Counted from the stretch's first letter, positions 35,225-44,547 are shown. The stretch is DNA of 64,000 nucleotides from Tissierella praeacuta_A (GCF_040396155.1 NZ_JBEBOY010000007.1:56367-120366); one strand, 5' to 3'. Notes: a model not told the origin generated them from the sequence alone. A program made the numbers and translations.

Positions 35225-35947
35225 CTAGTAAAATTTTTTGTCTTTAATGTTTGCTATAATTACATTTTTAAAATTATTATTACCTAATCTCTCTCGAATT
35301 TCTATTGCATTAGAAATTCTAATCTTGTCATCAGCTTTGTTTAACAGCAAAATCCTATGTCCATAACTATTTTTAAATATTCCGTTTTTATCTAAAACAA
35401 GCTTTACAATAGTCTCTTCATCAATAATATCTAGTGATTTTTCACCTGTTATTTCTTTCAACAATTCTGACCTATGAACTGTATCCCCGTCTATTTTCTT
35501 TCCCAATGAATCTAGACCTATGACTCCTATGGTCTTAGTGCTACAAATTGGAACTACTGGTTCATGACTGGCGGGAGCTTTAATGGGTTTTCTATTAGCA
35601 CCATCTGCCTCTATTAGGATAATATCAAATATACCTGTCTTAAAGATTTCATCTGCATTTTCTGGAGAAATGCCTATTAGTTTTTTATCTTTTGTTTCCC
35701 ATCCTAATATTGTAATACTAGGATTTTGAGGGTTGAAATTTCTCTTTATATCCTTTAAAAAGAAATAATCATATTCATCTTCTAAAGGTACACCTATTTT
35801 AGTTGTAGTAGATATAAGAACTTTTTTGTTTAAATTAGTAAATTCTTTTGCTAATTGAAAAATTGTAGTAGTCTTGCCTCCACCTCCGACGAAGGAGATC
35901 ATTTCTCTTTTTTCTATATCTATTTTCATAATTCTATGTATAGACAT
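35225..35947 (-). CDS. yqeC: YqeC, selenium-dependent hydroxylase accessory protein
   Basis: About 240 residues with a P-loop near the N-terminus (ISFVGGGGKTTTIFQLAKEF), ILIEADGANRKPIKAPASHE near 110 and IGLDSLGKKI, the pattern of the YqeC family. It is probably a nucleotide-dependent accessory protein for selenium addition to the molybdenum centre. The ATG at 35959 overlaps the chemoreceptor stop, but GGAG six bases before ATG 35947 favours the latter. Tight linkage indicates cotranscription. Confidence 0.87.
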   Translation of the reverse strand: MSIHRIMKIDIEKREMISFVGGGGKTTTIFQLAKEFTNLNKKVLISTTTKIGVPLEDEYDYFFLKDIKRNFNPQNPSITILGWETKDKKLIGISPENADEIFKTGIFDIILIEADGANRKPIKAPASHEPVVPICSTKTIGVIGLDSLGKKIDGDTVHRSELLKEITGEKSLDIIDEETIVKLVLDKNGIFKNSYGHRILLLNKADDKIRISNAIEIRERLGNNNFKNVIIANIKDKKFY

Positions 35948-35958
35948 TTTAATCTCCA

Positions 35959-37530
35959 TTATATATCTTTTATAATTGAATCTAAAGCAAGTCCTATTTC
36001 ATACAATCTTCCTCTTTCATCTGTAACTGTAAGGAATTTAAATAGTTTTCCATCCTCCACCCTTTTTTTAACTGGAGTTATTATATATTCTTTTTTCTTT
36101 TTCTTTAGCTCTTGGAAAGACGAATCTGCTTTATATAGATTTAATCCTTTAGCAGCTTTCTCACTAGTAAATTCTACAATTCCTGATGTATCAGTAATAT
36201 ATATTGCATCTATTCCTACTTCTTTCATTAACTTATTTATCATATCATCACTTACGTTTTTATTATTCATAAAATATTCCTTTACAGTATAGACCTTCTT
36301 TAACATCTTCTCTTCCATTAATTTACCAACTACAAATTGCTGCATATTATATACATGTCCTCTTATTTCCTCTACTACATCCTTTAAATTCCTTGCTCTA
36401 TTATGCTGCTCTACTGTCTGTTCCGTAGTTTGTACTACATGAGCTGCTGTTTCTTCAGAGAATTCTGTAATTTTAGTTATATTAGTTGTTATTTCTTCTA
36501 TCATGGAATTGCTCTCACTTGTGATTTCTTTTATCCCCTCTAAACTTTCCTTACCTAAACTTAAGGTTTCTATTATTGAAACAAATTCTCTATTTGTATA
36601 TTCGATGACATGGCAATTCTCATCCATATATTCCATTTCTTCCTCCATGGATTCAGAAATAAGTATTATTTCATCCCTCAGTTTATTAATTACTTCTTCT
36701 ATCTTTTTAGATACTACCTCTGTTTCGTTAGCAAGCTTTCCTACTTCCATTGCCACTATGGAAAATCCTTTACCATGTTCTCCGGCCCTAGCTGCTTCAA
36801 TTGAAGCATTTAATGAAAGCATCTTAGTTTGATTAGATATTGCATTTATAAAGTCCATAAGTTTTCCTACTTCATCTGAATAGTTCCTCAACTCCATTAT
36901 TCGCTTGGAACCTTTTTCTACCATATTTTTAGAATTTATTATTCTTTTTTCTATATGTCCTATTTCTTCTATTCCTTTTTGAGCAGAAGTAATAGAATTT
37001 GATATAAATTGGATTTTATCAATTATATCATTGTCTATTTTCTCCATAGATGAATAAATCTTTTGAGCTAAATTATTAGTTTCATTAAGCATTTGACTTT
37101 GTTCTAATGCACTAGCATCGACTAATTCTGCCGAAGATGCGATTGATTCTGAACTTGATAGAGACTCTGTAGCTAATAGTCCTAAACTTTCACATATATT
37201 AAATATATCTGTAGATATTTCTATTTGAGTTTTTAGATTTTCCCTTATTTGATTACAAATACTTTGTAGCTTTCCCTTTGCTTCTTCTGATATATCTATA
37301 TCATTAGAGAAATCTAAATCCTTAATATTAGACAGATATTTTATTATCTCTCCTACTCCCTTATTGCCCTGAGTTTTTAATAATAATAGAGATAATCCTA
37401 TTGAAAATAAAAGAGTTAAGCTAATTTTAATAATGGGACTTTTAAAATATAAAATTGTAAAATAATTAACTCCCATAAATACAGTTGAAAGTATAAATAC
37501 CTTTAAGAAGCCTCTAATTTCTTTTTTCAC
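35959..37530 (-). CDS. Methyl-accepting chemotaxis protein with C-terminal sensory domain
   Basis: A 523-residue protein with two N-terminal membrane helices (residues about 7-50) and almost no extracellular loop, a coiled-coil signalling domain with the receptor hairpin tip NAISNQTKMLSLNASIEAAR AGEHG near residue 240 (quoted in part), and a C-terminal soluble domain of about 110 residues (VSDDMINKLMKEVGIDAIYI; TDTSGIVEFTSEKAAKG) that resembles a PAS/Cache-like sensor. The arrangement implies that an intracellular ligand or redox state is sensed. It lies inside the molybdenum hydroxylase operon, suggesting chemotaxis linked to purine use. Confidence 0.85.
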   Translation of the reverse strand: MKKEIRGFLKVFILSTVFMGVNYFTILYFKSPIIKISLTLLFSIGLSLLLLKTQGNKGVGEIIKYLSNIKDLDFSNDIDISEEAKGKLQSICNQIRENLKTQIEISTDIFNICESLGLLATESLSSSESIASSAELVDASALEQSQMLNETNNLAQKIYSSMEKIDNDIIDKIQFISNSITSAQKGIEEIGHIEKRIINSKNMVEKGSKRIMELRNYSDEVGKLMDFINAISNQTKMLSLNASIEAARAGEHGKGFSIVAMEVGKLANETEVVSKKIEEVINKLRDEIILISESMEEEMEYMDENCHVIEYTNREFVSIIETLSLGKESLEGIKEITSESNSMIEEITTNITKITEFSEETAAHVVQTTEQTVEQHNRARNLKDVVEEIRGHVYNMQQFVVGKLMEEKMLKKVYTVKEYFMNNKNVSDDMINKLMKEVGIDAIYITDTSGIVEFTSEKAAKGLNLYKADSSFQELKKKKKEYIITPVKKRVEDGKLFKFLTVTDERGRLYEIGLALDSIIKDI

Positions 37531-37561
37531 TAATGCTACCTCCTATGTGATTATCATATTT

Positions 37562-38551
37562 TTAATTTTTCGCCTCCTTCAGAGCTCTGATAAATCTCTC
37601 TGGTGTAACGGGTAATTCTGTAACCCTCACCCCTGTAGCATTGTATATTGCATTTAATATAGCTGGGGCCATTGGGATCATAACAGGTTCTCCTATTCCC
37701 TTTGCACCGTAAGGAGCCGTAGATTCTGGATCTTCTACTATAATATTATTTACATCTATCATATCCATAGCTGTAGGTATTAAATATTTTGAAAACTTAT
37801 TATTCTTCATTATTCCATTTTCAAGGTTCAAATCCTCAAGCAGTGCATATCCAAGGCCCATGGCAAATCCACCATCCATTTGACCTTCAAGGATTTTAGG
37901 ATTTACTGCTCGACCTGCATCTTGAGCAAAAGTAGATCTTAAAATATTAATTATACCAGTTTCAGTATTTACTTCTACTTCTACTGCACAAGCGTTAAAA
38001 GTATATGGCCAATAGGGAGCCCCTTGACCAGTTTCCGGGTCCATTTCAGTTGTTTGAGCAGCAAATTCCCCTTTGGATTCTATTATACCATCGTCTTTAT
38101 ATATTTCAGCTAATTTCTTATAAGATATTCTTTTTTTTGGAAAAAAACTTAATACTACTTCCCCATTTTCCAATACTAAACCTGCAGTGGAGTTTAAACC
38201 TAATTCTACTTTAGCCCTATGAAATAATTCATTTTTCATGTTTTCACAAGCTACCTTTATGGCATTTCCTGTATTATATGTTTGCCTAGTTGCTGCTGCC
38301 GTTCCTGAATCAGGCATTAAAGATGTATTTTCATGTATTAATTCAATATTCTCTATATTTAAACTAAGTACCTCTCCCCCTATTTGTCTCATAGACGTCT
38401 TAGCTCCCTGACCCACCTCTGTTACCCCACAATATATTCCTATTTTCCCACCTGGAAGAAGTCTAACTATTGCCCTTGATATATCTGGAAATCCATTGCC
38501 GTAGCCTGTTCCGTAAAATGAAATCCCTATGCCTATACCTCTCTTTTTCAT
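37562..38551 (-). CDS. Molybdenum hydroxylase, C-terminal molybdopterin subunit (NdhM/XdhA C-terminal half)
   Basis: A 329-residue protein equal to the C-terminal half of xanthine dehydrogenase's molybdopterin subunit: GIYCGVTEVGQGAKTSMRQI near residue 40 with the molybdenum-contact Gln, STFAQDAGRAVNPKILEGQM near 220 and APYGAKGIGEPVMIPMAPAI near 280 with the catalytic Glu. The ATG at 38551 overlaps the TGA of the large-subunit gene (ATGA), and GGGGAGG lies seven bases before it, so this is a true second cistron. The size fits NdhM of Eubacterium barkeri nicotinate dehydrogenase. Here xanthine or another purine is the likelier substrate. Confidence 0.88.
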   Translation of the reverse strand: MKKRGIGIGISFYGTGYGNGFPDISRAIVRLLPGGKIGIYCGVTEVGQGAKTSMRQIGGEVLSLNIENIELIHENTSLMPDSGTAAATRQTYNTGNAIKVACENMKNELFHRAKVELGLNSTAGLVLENGEVVLSFFPKKRISYKKLAEIYKDDGIIESKGEFAAQTTEMDPETGQGAPYWPYTFNACAVEVEVNTETGIINILRSTFAQDAGRAVNPKILEGQMDGGFAMGLGYALLEDLNLENGIMKNNKFSKYLIPTAMDMIDVNNIIVEDPESTAPYGAKGIGEPVMIPMAPAILNAIYNATGVRVTELPVTPERFIRALKEAKN

Positions 38552-39819
38552 GCAAGTACCTCCCCAAATATTCTCGAAAACCCAAAATCTTCTTCTACTT
38601 TTTCGATACATTTATCTAAAGGAACACTTTCTATAAGCATTTGACCTGTAGCTGTCATAGATCCTTTCCTAAATATATTTTTCATTCTAATTTCAATAGG
38701 GTCCATACCTAGCTTTTCTGCCAGCATATCCATTTGCTGCTCATGAGCTATAGGAACTTGCGTGGCTCCAAAACCTCTCATGGCTCCAGTAAATGGATTA
38801 TTTGTATATACTGCATAAGTATCGACTTTTACATTTGGTATAACATAAGGTCCTGTAGCATGAACTCCTGCTTTTCTTAGTACATTTATTGCCCAAGAGC
38901 AATGAGCACCCGAATCTCCAATTATTTCAGTTTCCATATATTGAAGTATTCCATTTTCATCTGCTCCAGTTTTATATTTCATAATCATTGGATGACGTTT
39001 TGAATGTGTTAAAAATGATTCTTCCCTTGAATATATAACCTTCACAGGTCTATTTAATACCATAGCTGCTAATGCCAAATGAATCTGAGGCGATATATCT
39101 TCTCTGCCTCCAAAAGCTCCCCCTACTGCTGTGTTAATTATCTTAACCTTTTTTTCTGGTAAACCTAAATTTCTAGCTACTTCCTCCCTATCATAATGTG
39201 GATATTGAGTAGCTACTGCAACAACTACTGTACCATCTTCTTCAACATAGGAAACTCCTGCTTCTGGTTGTAAAAAAGCATGTTCCACCATTGGTGATTT
39301 ATACACATTCTCCACTATATATTTGCATTTTCTCTTACCTTCTTCTATATCTCCATGTCTTAATTTATAATGAAATACAATATTAGAATTTCCATGTACC
39401 TTCGGTGAATCTTCATTCATAGCTTCTCTTGGATCGAAAACTGCTGGCAATTCTTCATAGTCTACTTTAATTTTTTTATACCCTTCATCACAAGCCTTCT
39501 GGGTTTCTCCTACTATGAATGCTATTGGTTCTCCTATTCTTATAACCTTTTCACTTGCAAATACTTCATGATCTTTAATTACTACTCCATGGGAATTTTC
39601 CTTTGGTACATCTTTAAATGTAAATACCTTTAGCACTCCTTCTACTTTTTCTGATTCTGTAATATCTACTTTTATTTTAGCATGAGGTAGTTTTGACCTT
39701 AAGGTTTTACCATAGACCATATTATTTAAATATATATCTTGAGGATAAACTGCCTTACCTGTAACTTTACTATATGCATCAACTCTAAGAATGTTTTTTC
39801 CTATTACATTTAGCTCCAT
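38548..39819 (-). CDS. Molybdenum hydroxylase, N-terminal molybdopterin subunit (NdhL/XdhA N-terminal half)
   Basis: A 423-residue protein covering the hammerhead domain and first molybdopterin-binding domain: KVTGKAVYPQDIYLNNMVYG near residue 18, NTAVGGAFGGREDISPQIHL near 225 and FTGAMRGFGATQVPIAHEQQ near 350 with the conserved Arg. It stops at a TGA where a fused enzyme would continue; the rest is encoded by the overlapping next gene. The TGA is not a selenocysteine codon, because that frame closes six codons later. Its ATG overlaps the stop of the 2Fe-2S subunit. Substrate inferred as purine from neighbours. Confidence 0.88.
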   Translation of the reverse strand: MELNVIGKNILRVDAYSKVTGKAVYPQDIYLNNMVYGKTLRSKLPHAKIKVDITESEKVEGVLKVFTFKDVPKENSHGVVIKDHEVFASEKVIRIGEPIAFIVGETQKACDEGYKKIKVDYEELPAVFDPREAMNEDSPKVHGNSNIVFHYKLRHGDIEEGKRKCKYIVENVYKSPMVEHAFLQPEAGVSYVEEDGTVVVAVATQYPHYDREEVARNLGLPEKKVKIINTAVGGAFGGREDISPQIHLALAAMVLNRPVKVIYSREESFLTHSKRHPMIMKYKTGADENGILQYMETEIIGDSGAHCSWAINVLRKAGVHATGPYVIPNVKVDTYAVYTNNPFTGAMRGFGATQVPIAHEQQMDMLAEKLGMDPIEIRMKNIFRKGSMTATGQMLIESVPLDKCIEKVEEDFGFSRIFGEVLA

Positions 39820-40292
39820 TACCTTCCCTCCTCCATATACTTTATGGCTCTCTCAGTTGCATCTACCATCTTATTATATCCTGTACATCTGCATAGATTA
39901 CCAGATATTCCTTCTCTAATTTCATCCCTTGTAGGATGGGGATTTTTATCTAATAAAGCCTTAGTAGATAAAACCATCCCTGGAATACAAAATCCACATT
40001 GTACTGCACCTACATCTATATATGCTTGTTGTACTGGATGAAATTTTCCATTCTTTTCTAATCCCTCTATAGTTAAAATACTGCTTCCGTTGGCTTGAAA
40101 AGCCATTACAAGACAAGAGTTAACAGTTTCCCCATCCATAATAACAGTACAAGCACCACATTCTCCTTCTCCACAACCTTCTTTAGTTCCTACAAATCCT
40201 AACTCATCCCTTAATAAGTCTATTAATCTTAAATTTTCATCTACAGAAATTTCGAAAAATTCACCATTCACTTTAAGGCTTATATCTACCAT
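39819..40292 (-). CDS. Molybdenum hydroxylase 2Fe-2S subunit
   Basis: A 157-residue protein with both clusters of this family: the plant-ferredoxin-type cluster in GCGEGECGACTVIMDG and a further Cys near 60, and the four-helix cluster in QCGFCIPGMVLS and GNLCRCTGYNK. It passes electrons from molybdenum to the FAD subunit. It matches NdhS/XdhC-small in length, and overlaps both neighbours by a few bases. GAGGTGATATC precedes the ATG. Confidence 0.92.
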   Translation of the reverse strand: MVDISLKVNGEFFEISVDENLRLIDLLRDELGFVGTKEGCGEGECGACTVIMDGETVNSCLVMAFQANGSSILTIEGLEKNGKFHPVQQAYIDVGAVQCGFCIPGMVLSTKALLDKNPHPTRDEIREGISGNLCRCTGYNKMVDATERAIKYMEEGR

Positions 40293-41152
40293 GATATCAC
40301 CTCACTGCCTATTGTCACTGCTGATTCAAGGGCTTCTTTTAATATACCTGATACAGCCACCCTTTTATATGGTAATGTAGCCCTCCCCTTTAATCTTTCA
40401 TCCATAACCCCTTGCAATACCTCTATGACTTCCTTTATAGCTTCCTCTTCAATTCTTTTCTCAGTTAAATAATTTTCTACTTCATATTCTCTCATAGGAC
40501 ATTTCCCCAATGCACCACTGGCAACTCTAATAGATTTAATAAAGTCTTTAGAATCAAATTCAATGAAAGTAGCTAATGTCAATCTTGATATGGCTAATGC
40601 CTTTCTAAGTCCAAGTTTTGAAAAGGAAAGAATTTGATTTTCCATTGGTTTCTTAAACTTAATCGTTTTGATAAGTTCCTTATGATTTACAGGTTTATTA
40701 TAGTACTCCTCTAACGATATTTCTCGTATTCCGTCTATACTTACAAGTTTCACTATGCTTTCTAATGCCATTAGAGGCGGTATAGAATCTGCCGCTGCAG
40801 ACCCATTTGCAATATTCCCCCCTATGGTTCCCTTATTTCTTATTTGAGGTGAACCTACCATTCTACAGGCCTTATATAATCCATATAAATTTCTTTGAAA
40901 TAATGGATTTCTAGTGATTTGAGTAAAAGTCACAGCTCCACCTATTTTAATATATTCCCCATCATCCTCTATGTTTTTCAAGTCTGTAATCTTAGTAATG
41001 TCTATTAACAATTTAGGTGATATTTTCTCACTTTTTAAGGCAATTACAATATCCGTGCCTCCGGCTATTATTTTTGAATCACTGCCATATTTGCCAAGTA
41101 TTTCTATCACTTCATCAATAGTACTTGCATTATATACTTGATTTAAGGTCAT
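40286..41152 (-). CDS. Molybdenum hydroxylase FAD subunit
   Basis: About 288 residues of the FAD_binding_5/CO_deh_flav_C family: IIAGGTDIVIALKSEKISPK near residue 33 (FAD pyrophosphate loop), GTIGGNIANGSAAADSIPPL near 113, and a C-terminal CO_deh_flav_C domain. It passes electrons to NAD(P) or a flavodoxin-type acceptor. The ATG at 41152 follows AGAGGTGTAAAT and is preferred to the ATG at 41167. It is the first gene of the operon, which runs from here to XdhC. Confidence 0.9.
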   Translation of the reverse strand: MTLNQVYNASTIDEVIEILGKYGSDSKIIAGGTDIVIALKSEKISPKLLIDITKITDLKNIEDDGEYIKIGGAVTFTQITRNPLFQRNLYGLYKACRMVGSPQIRNKGTIGGNIANGSAAADSIPPLMALESIVKLVSIDGIREISLEEYYNKPVNHKELIKTIKFKKPMENQILSFSKLGLRKALAISRLTLATFIEFDSKDFIKSIRVASGALGKCPMREYEVENYLTEKRIEEEAIKEVIEVLQGVMDERLKGRATLPYKRVAVSGILKEALESAVTIGSEVISW

Positions 41153-41181
41153 ATTTACACCTCTCATAGGATTTTTTATTT

Positions 41182-41211
41182 TAAAAAGCCGCCTCCATAG
41201 AGAAGGCGGCC
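41182..41211 (-). terminator. Terminator of the purine permease gene
   Basis: GCCGCCT / AGGCGGC stem with a 9-base loop, followed on the minus strand by TTTTTAAAAT. It separates the permease transcript from the molybdenum hydroxylase operon. Confidence 0.8.
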
Positions 41212-41219
41212 AGTAATTA

Positions 41220-42614
41220 TTACATAAATATAGTTTTTAGTACAAATAATGCAGCTAAAATATACATAATTGGTGATACATCTTTATGTTTTCCAGCTAA
41301 TACTTTCAATACTACATATGAAACCATACCAAAGACAATACCTTCAGCTATACTGTATGCAAAAGGCATCATAACTATTGTCAAGAATGCTGGTATTGCT
41401 TCTGTAAAATCATCTAAGTCTATCTCTTTAATTGGACTCATCATAAATAATCCAACTAAAATTAATGCCGGTGCTGTTGCAGCTCCTGGTATCATGCCAA
41501 ATAATGGGGAAAGTATTAATGCTAATCCAAACATAACTCCTGTTGTTAAAGATGTAAGTCCTGTTCTACCGCCTTCAGCAACACCTGAAGCTGACTCTAC
41601 AAATGTAGTTACTGTAGATGTTCCTAGACATGCTCCAACAGTAGTTCCTATAGCATCTGCTAGTAATGCTTCTTTTACCTTAGGTAATTTACCTTCTTCA
41701 TCAAGCATTCCAGCTTTTGATGACACTCCTATTAAAGTACCTACGGTGTCAAATATATCAACGAATAAAAATGTAAATACTACTATAAGCATGTCGAATG
41801 AGAACATTCTGCCCCATTCAAATTTAAATGCTACTTCACTAAGAGATGGCGGCAATGAGAATATACCTAGAAAATCTCCATTAGGCACAGAACTAACTCC
41901 CATTGGTAAACCAATTAATGTAGTCGCTATTATTCCAAAGAATAATGCTCCTTTAACCTTTTTTGCTAAAAGAATTCCAGTTATAACAATACCTATTAAT
42001 GCTAACAATGCTGAAGGAGATTTTAAATTCCCAAGGGTAATTATTAATCCACCTTCATTTAATACTTTAGCCCCATTTTCTATTACAGGAACCCCATTTT
42101 CCATTAAAATTTTTCCTGTATCTACTATTCCAGCATTTATTAACCCAATTAATGCTATAAATAGACCTATACCTACTGATACAGCTTTTTTAAGATTCAT
42201 AGGGATTGAATTAAATATTGCTTCTCTTACTTGGAAAAATGATAATAATATAAATATAATCCCTTCGATAAATACTGCTGTTAAAGCAAACTGCCATGAA
42301 TGTCCCATACCAAATACTACAGTATAAGTAAAGAACGCATTAAGTCCCATACCTGGTGCAAGTGCAAAAGGATAGTTGGCCAAAAATGCCATCATAATAC
42401 ATGCGATAAATGATGAAAGTGCCGTTGCCGTAAATACTCCGCCATAATTCATACCAGAATCTGAAAGTATACCTGGATTTACTGCCAAGATATAAGCCAT
42501 AGTCATAAATGTAGTAATCCCTGCCATTACTTCTGTTTTTACATCTGTATTATGTTCCTTTAGTTTAAATCGCCTCTCAAAAAATCCAACATTTGAAGCC
42601 CCTTCACTAGACAT
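41220..42614 (-). CDS. AzgA/PbuG-type purine (hypoxanthine/guanine/adenine) permease
   Basis: A 464-residue membrane protein of the NCS2 family, AzgA branch, with about 12-13 hydrophobic segments. The N-terminal LKEHNTDVKTEVMAGITTFM TMAY (quoted in part), ANYPFALAPGMGLNAFFTYT near 85 and VGACLGTSTVTTFVESASGV near 315 with the substrate-site Glu are typical of proton-coupled purine permeases. It imports free bases to feed the purine pathway genes on both sides. AGGAGGAAT gives the ribosome site, and a TATAAT -10 candidate lies at 42681-42686, so it may have its own promoter besides readthrough from adenine deaminase. Confidence 0.9.
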   Translation of the reverse strand: MSSEGASNVGFFERRFKLKEHNTDVKTEVMAGITTFMTMAYILAVNPGILSDSGMNYGGVFTATALSSFIACIMMAFLANYPFALAPGMGLNAFFTYTVVFGMGHSWQFALTAVFIEGIIFILLSFFQVREAIFNSIPMNLKKAVSVGIGLFIALIGLINAGIVDTGKILMENGVPVIENGAKVLNEGGLIITLGNLKSPSALLALIGIVITGILLAKKVKGALFFGIIATTLIGLPMGVSSVPNGDFLGIFSLPPSLSEVAFKFEWGRMFSFDMLIVVFTFLFVDIFDTVGTLIGVSSKAGMLDEEGKLPKVKEALLADAIGTTVGACLGTSTVTTFVESASGVAEGGRTGLTSLTTGVMFGLALILSPLFGMIPGAATAPALILVGLFMMSPIKEIDLDDFTEAIPAFLTIVMMPFAYSIAEGIVFGMVSYVVLKVLAGKHKDVSPIMYILAALFVLKTIFM

Positions 42615-42680
42615 AATATTCCTCCTATTAAATTTATTTAAAAAAACTACCCTCCTCTCTTTTAAGGATCCTATTTTACT

Positions 42681-42686
42681 ATTATA
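42681..42686 (-). promoter_or_regulatory. Possible -10 box for the purine permease gene
   Basis: TATAAT on the minus strand, 67 bases before the permease start, in the gap after adenine deaminase. The -35 region is poor, so confidence is low. Confidence 0.35.
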
Positions 42687-42716
42687 CTAGATTTTCAAGG
42701 ATAACCATAATATTTT

Positions 42717-44531
42717 TTATTTAATAACAGGAGATAAAATCTTAAAGTTATTTACATCTATAAGTCCCTTATCTGTTATCTTCCATGCTGGGCTGGTGGA
42801 TAATGCTAAGAAAGATAGATGCATTAGGGGTGCATGAATCTTACATCCTAAGTCTTTAGTTATTATTCTTTCTAGTTCAGCTGTCTTTTCGGCTACTTGA
42901 TGTCCATCTAATTCATCTGTAATTAATCCACCAACTGGCAATCTCATCTCAGATAGTATTCTTCCTCTATTTGCTACTGCTATTCCTCCACCCATTTCTA
43001 TAACTGCGTTTACAGCAATAGTCATATCCCTAATATTGGTTCCAGTGACTAATATATTATGAGTGTCATGGGCAACAGATTCTGCAAAAGCACCTTCTCT
43101 CATACCAAATCCTTTTACAAATGCTTTACCTATATAATTAGTTCTATTATATCTTTCTACACAGGCTATATATAATACACCTTTAGTTATATCTGCTTCA
43201 ACTAATCCTCTGCTAACTCTTAGAGTTTCTTCGGATTTTCCTGTTAAGTTTTGATCTGGAATTACTTCTATACATCTTACTCTAGCAGATGTTCCTTCCG
43301 ACTCTATTTCTAAATCCTTATCTGAAATTGGTCCTATTTTTACTGAAGATTTAACTTCTTCTGGATAGGTGTATTTTGGTAAGTCTATTAGCAGTTCTCT
43401 TTTTGATGCTACTAATTTGCCTTTTAAAAATACCCCTGCTATGGTCATTTCATATATATCATCTATTATTGCTATATCTGCTTGTTTTCCCGGAGCCAAG
43501 ACTCCCACATGATCAAAGCCAAAGTATGTAGCAGGGTTTATAGTAGCCATTTGGATTGCTTCTTCTGGACTTATACCTTGCTTTATTGTCCTTCTAATTA
43601 TTTCATTCATATGTCCCAATGTTTCTAAATCTGCTGCTACCATATCATCTGTAGCTAGAATACATCTTCTTGAATCCATTTTTTCTTCTGTTACTGCTCT
43701 AATACATTCTGCCATATTCTTTTGGGTAGAACCTTCCCTCATAAATAGATATACACCTTGACGAAGCTTTTCCATTGCCTCTTCCTTTGCAGTAGTTTCA
43801 TGACAAGAACATTTTCCTGCTGTTGCTATTATATGAGCTGCCAGTTCTTTACCGAATAATTCTGGTGCATTTCCATCGACTACCATGTTTTTAGATCTTG
43901 CATATATGGTTGAAGCAAGTAAGTCTGTTATTATCTCTGGTGTATTTCTATATACATGCTTTGCATTGCTAAATCCCTGTAATTCTCCAATACCTATAAT
44001 ATTTTTATAATTAAGTAAATCCTCCATATCTTTAGAATCCACATCATATCCTGCTGTTTCTAAATCTGGGCAATCCGGAGTTAAAGATGGAACTACTAAA
44101 TATACATTAGATGGAACATGGTCTATCTCATCTGCCATTGCCTTCATCCCTACTGGTCCTAATGCATTTCCTATTTCATGTGGATCTGCCACTAATGTTG
44201 TAGTGCCTGATGGTATAGAAAGCCTTGAAAATTCTGTGACTGTAAGCATACTAGATTCAAAATGCATATGAGAATCTATAAATCCTGGAGATAAATATTT
44301 ACCAGTTACATCAATGACCATAGTTTCTGGTCCTATTAAATCTCTACAATCTCCTACTAATAAAATATATTTATGTTTAATGGCAATATCTGCCTTATAG
44401 ATTTCTCTTGTTATTACATTTACAACCTTTCCCCCTATAAGAACTGTATCTGCATGTTCTTTGCTGCCCATAAGAGCATCTATAGAAGATCTATATTCCA
44501 TTGCCATTTTTAAATACTTAGTATCTTTCAA
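42717..44531 (-). CDS. ade: Adenine deaminase
   Basis: A 604-residue amidohydrolase-superfamily enzyme matching Ade in length and motifs: metal site GFIDSHMHFESSMLTVTEFS near residue 90, VADPHEIGNALGPVGMKAMA near 125, KCSCHETTAKEEAMEKLRQG near 240 and CILATDDMVAADL near 290; the C-terminal part (NRGRILSEMRLPVGGLITDE) is specific to this family. It converts adenine to hypoxanthine and ammonia. It is directly downstream of the BMC pentamer gene (16-base gap), so it seems to be part of the BMC operon, though likely cytosolic. Confidence 0.93.
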   Translation of the reverse strand: MKDTKYLKMAMEYRSSIDALMGSKEHADTVLIGGKVVNVITREIYKADIAIKHKYILLVGDCRDLIGPETMVIDVTGKYLSPGFIDSHMHFESSMLTVTEFSRLSIPSGTTTLVADPHEIGNALGPVGMKAMADEIDHVPSNVYLVVPSLTPDCPDLETAGYDVDSKDMEDLLNYKNIIGIGELQGFSNAKHVYRNTPEIITDLLASTIYARSKNMVVDGNAPELFGKELAAHIIATAGKCSCHETTAKEEAMEKLRQGVYLFMREGSTQKNMAECIRAVTEEKMDSRRCILATDDMVAADLETLGHMNEIIRRTIKQGISPEEAIQMATINPATYFGFDHVGVLAPGKQADIAIIDDIYEMTIAGVFLKGKLVASKRELLIDLPKYTYPEEVKSSVKIGPISDKDLEIESEGTSARVRCIEVIPDQNLTGKSEETLRVSRGLVEADITKGVLYIACVERYNRTNYIGKAFVKGFGMREGAFAESVAHDTHNILVTGTNIRDMTIAVNAVIEMGGGIAVANRGRILSEMRLPVGGLITDELDGHQVAEKTAELERIITKDLGCKIHAPLMHLSFLALSTSPAWKITDKGLIDVNNFKILSPVIK

Positions 44532-44547
44532 ATTTATTACCTCCTCC

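Noticed and set aside
38540..38620. Frameshift or selenocysteine TGA in the molybdopterin subunit
   Set aside because: The TGA overlaps an ATG that has GGGGAGG seven bases upstream, and both products match known separate subunits; reading through the TGA meets a stop six codons later.
37562..41152. Naming the enzyme nicotinate dehydrogenase
   Set aside because: Order and sizes match, but no enamidase, hydroxymethylglutarate or methyleneglutarate mutase genes are near; all neighbours are purine genes. Left as a purine-type molybdenum hydroxylase.
41494..42327. Plus-strand 277-codon open frame opposite the purine permease
   Set aside because: Antisense of a membrane protein gene; Pro/Asn/Ser-rich translation with no domain and no ribosome site.
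41153..42716. Purine riboswitch upstream of the permease or hydroxylase genes
   Set aside because: No guanine/adenine aptamer core or paired P1 helix was found in the short gaps before these genes.
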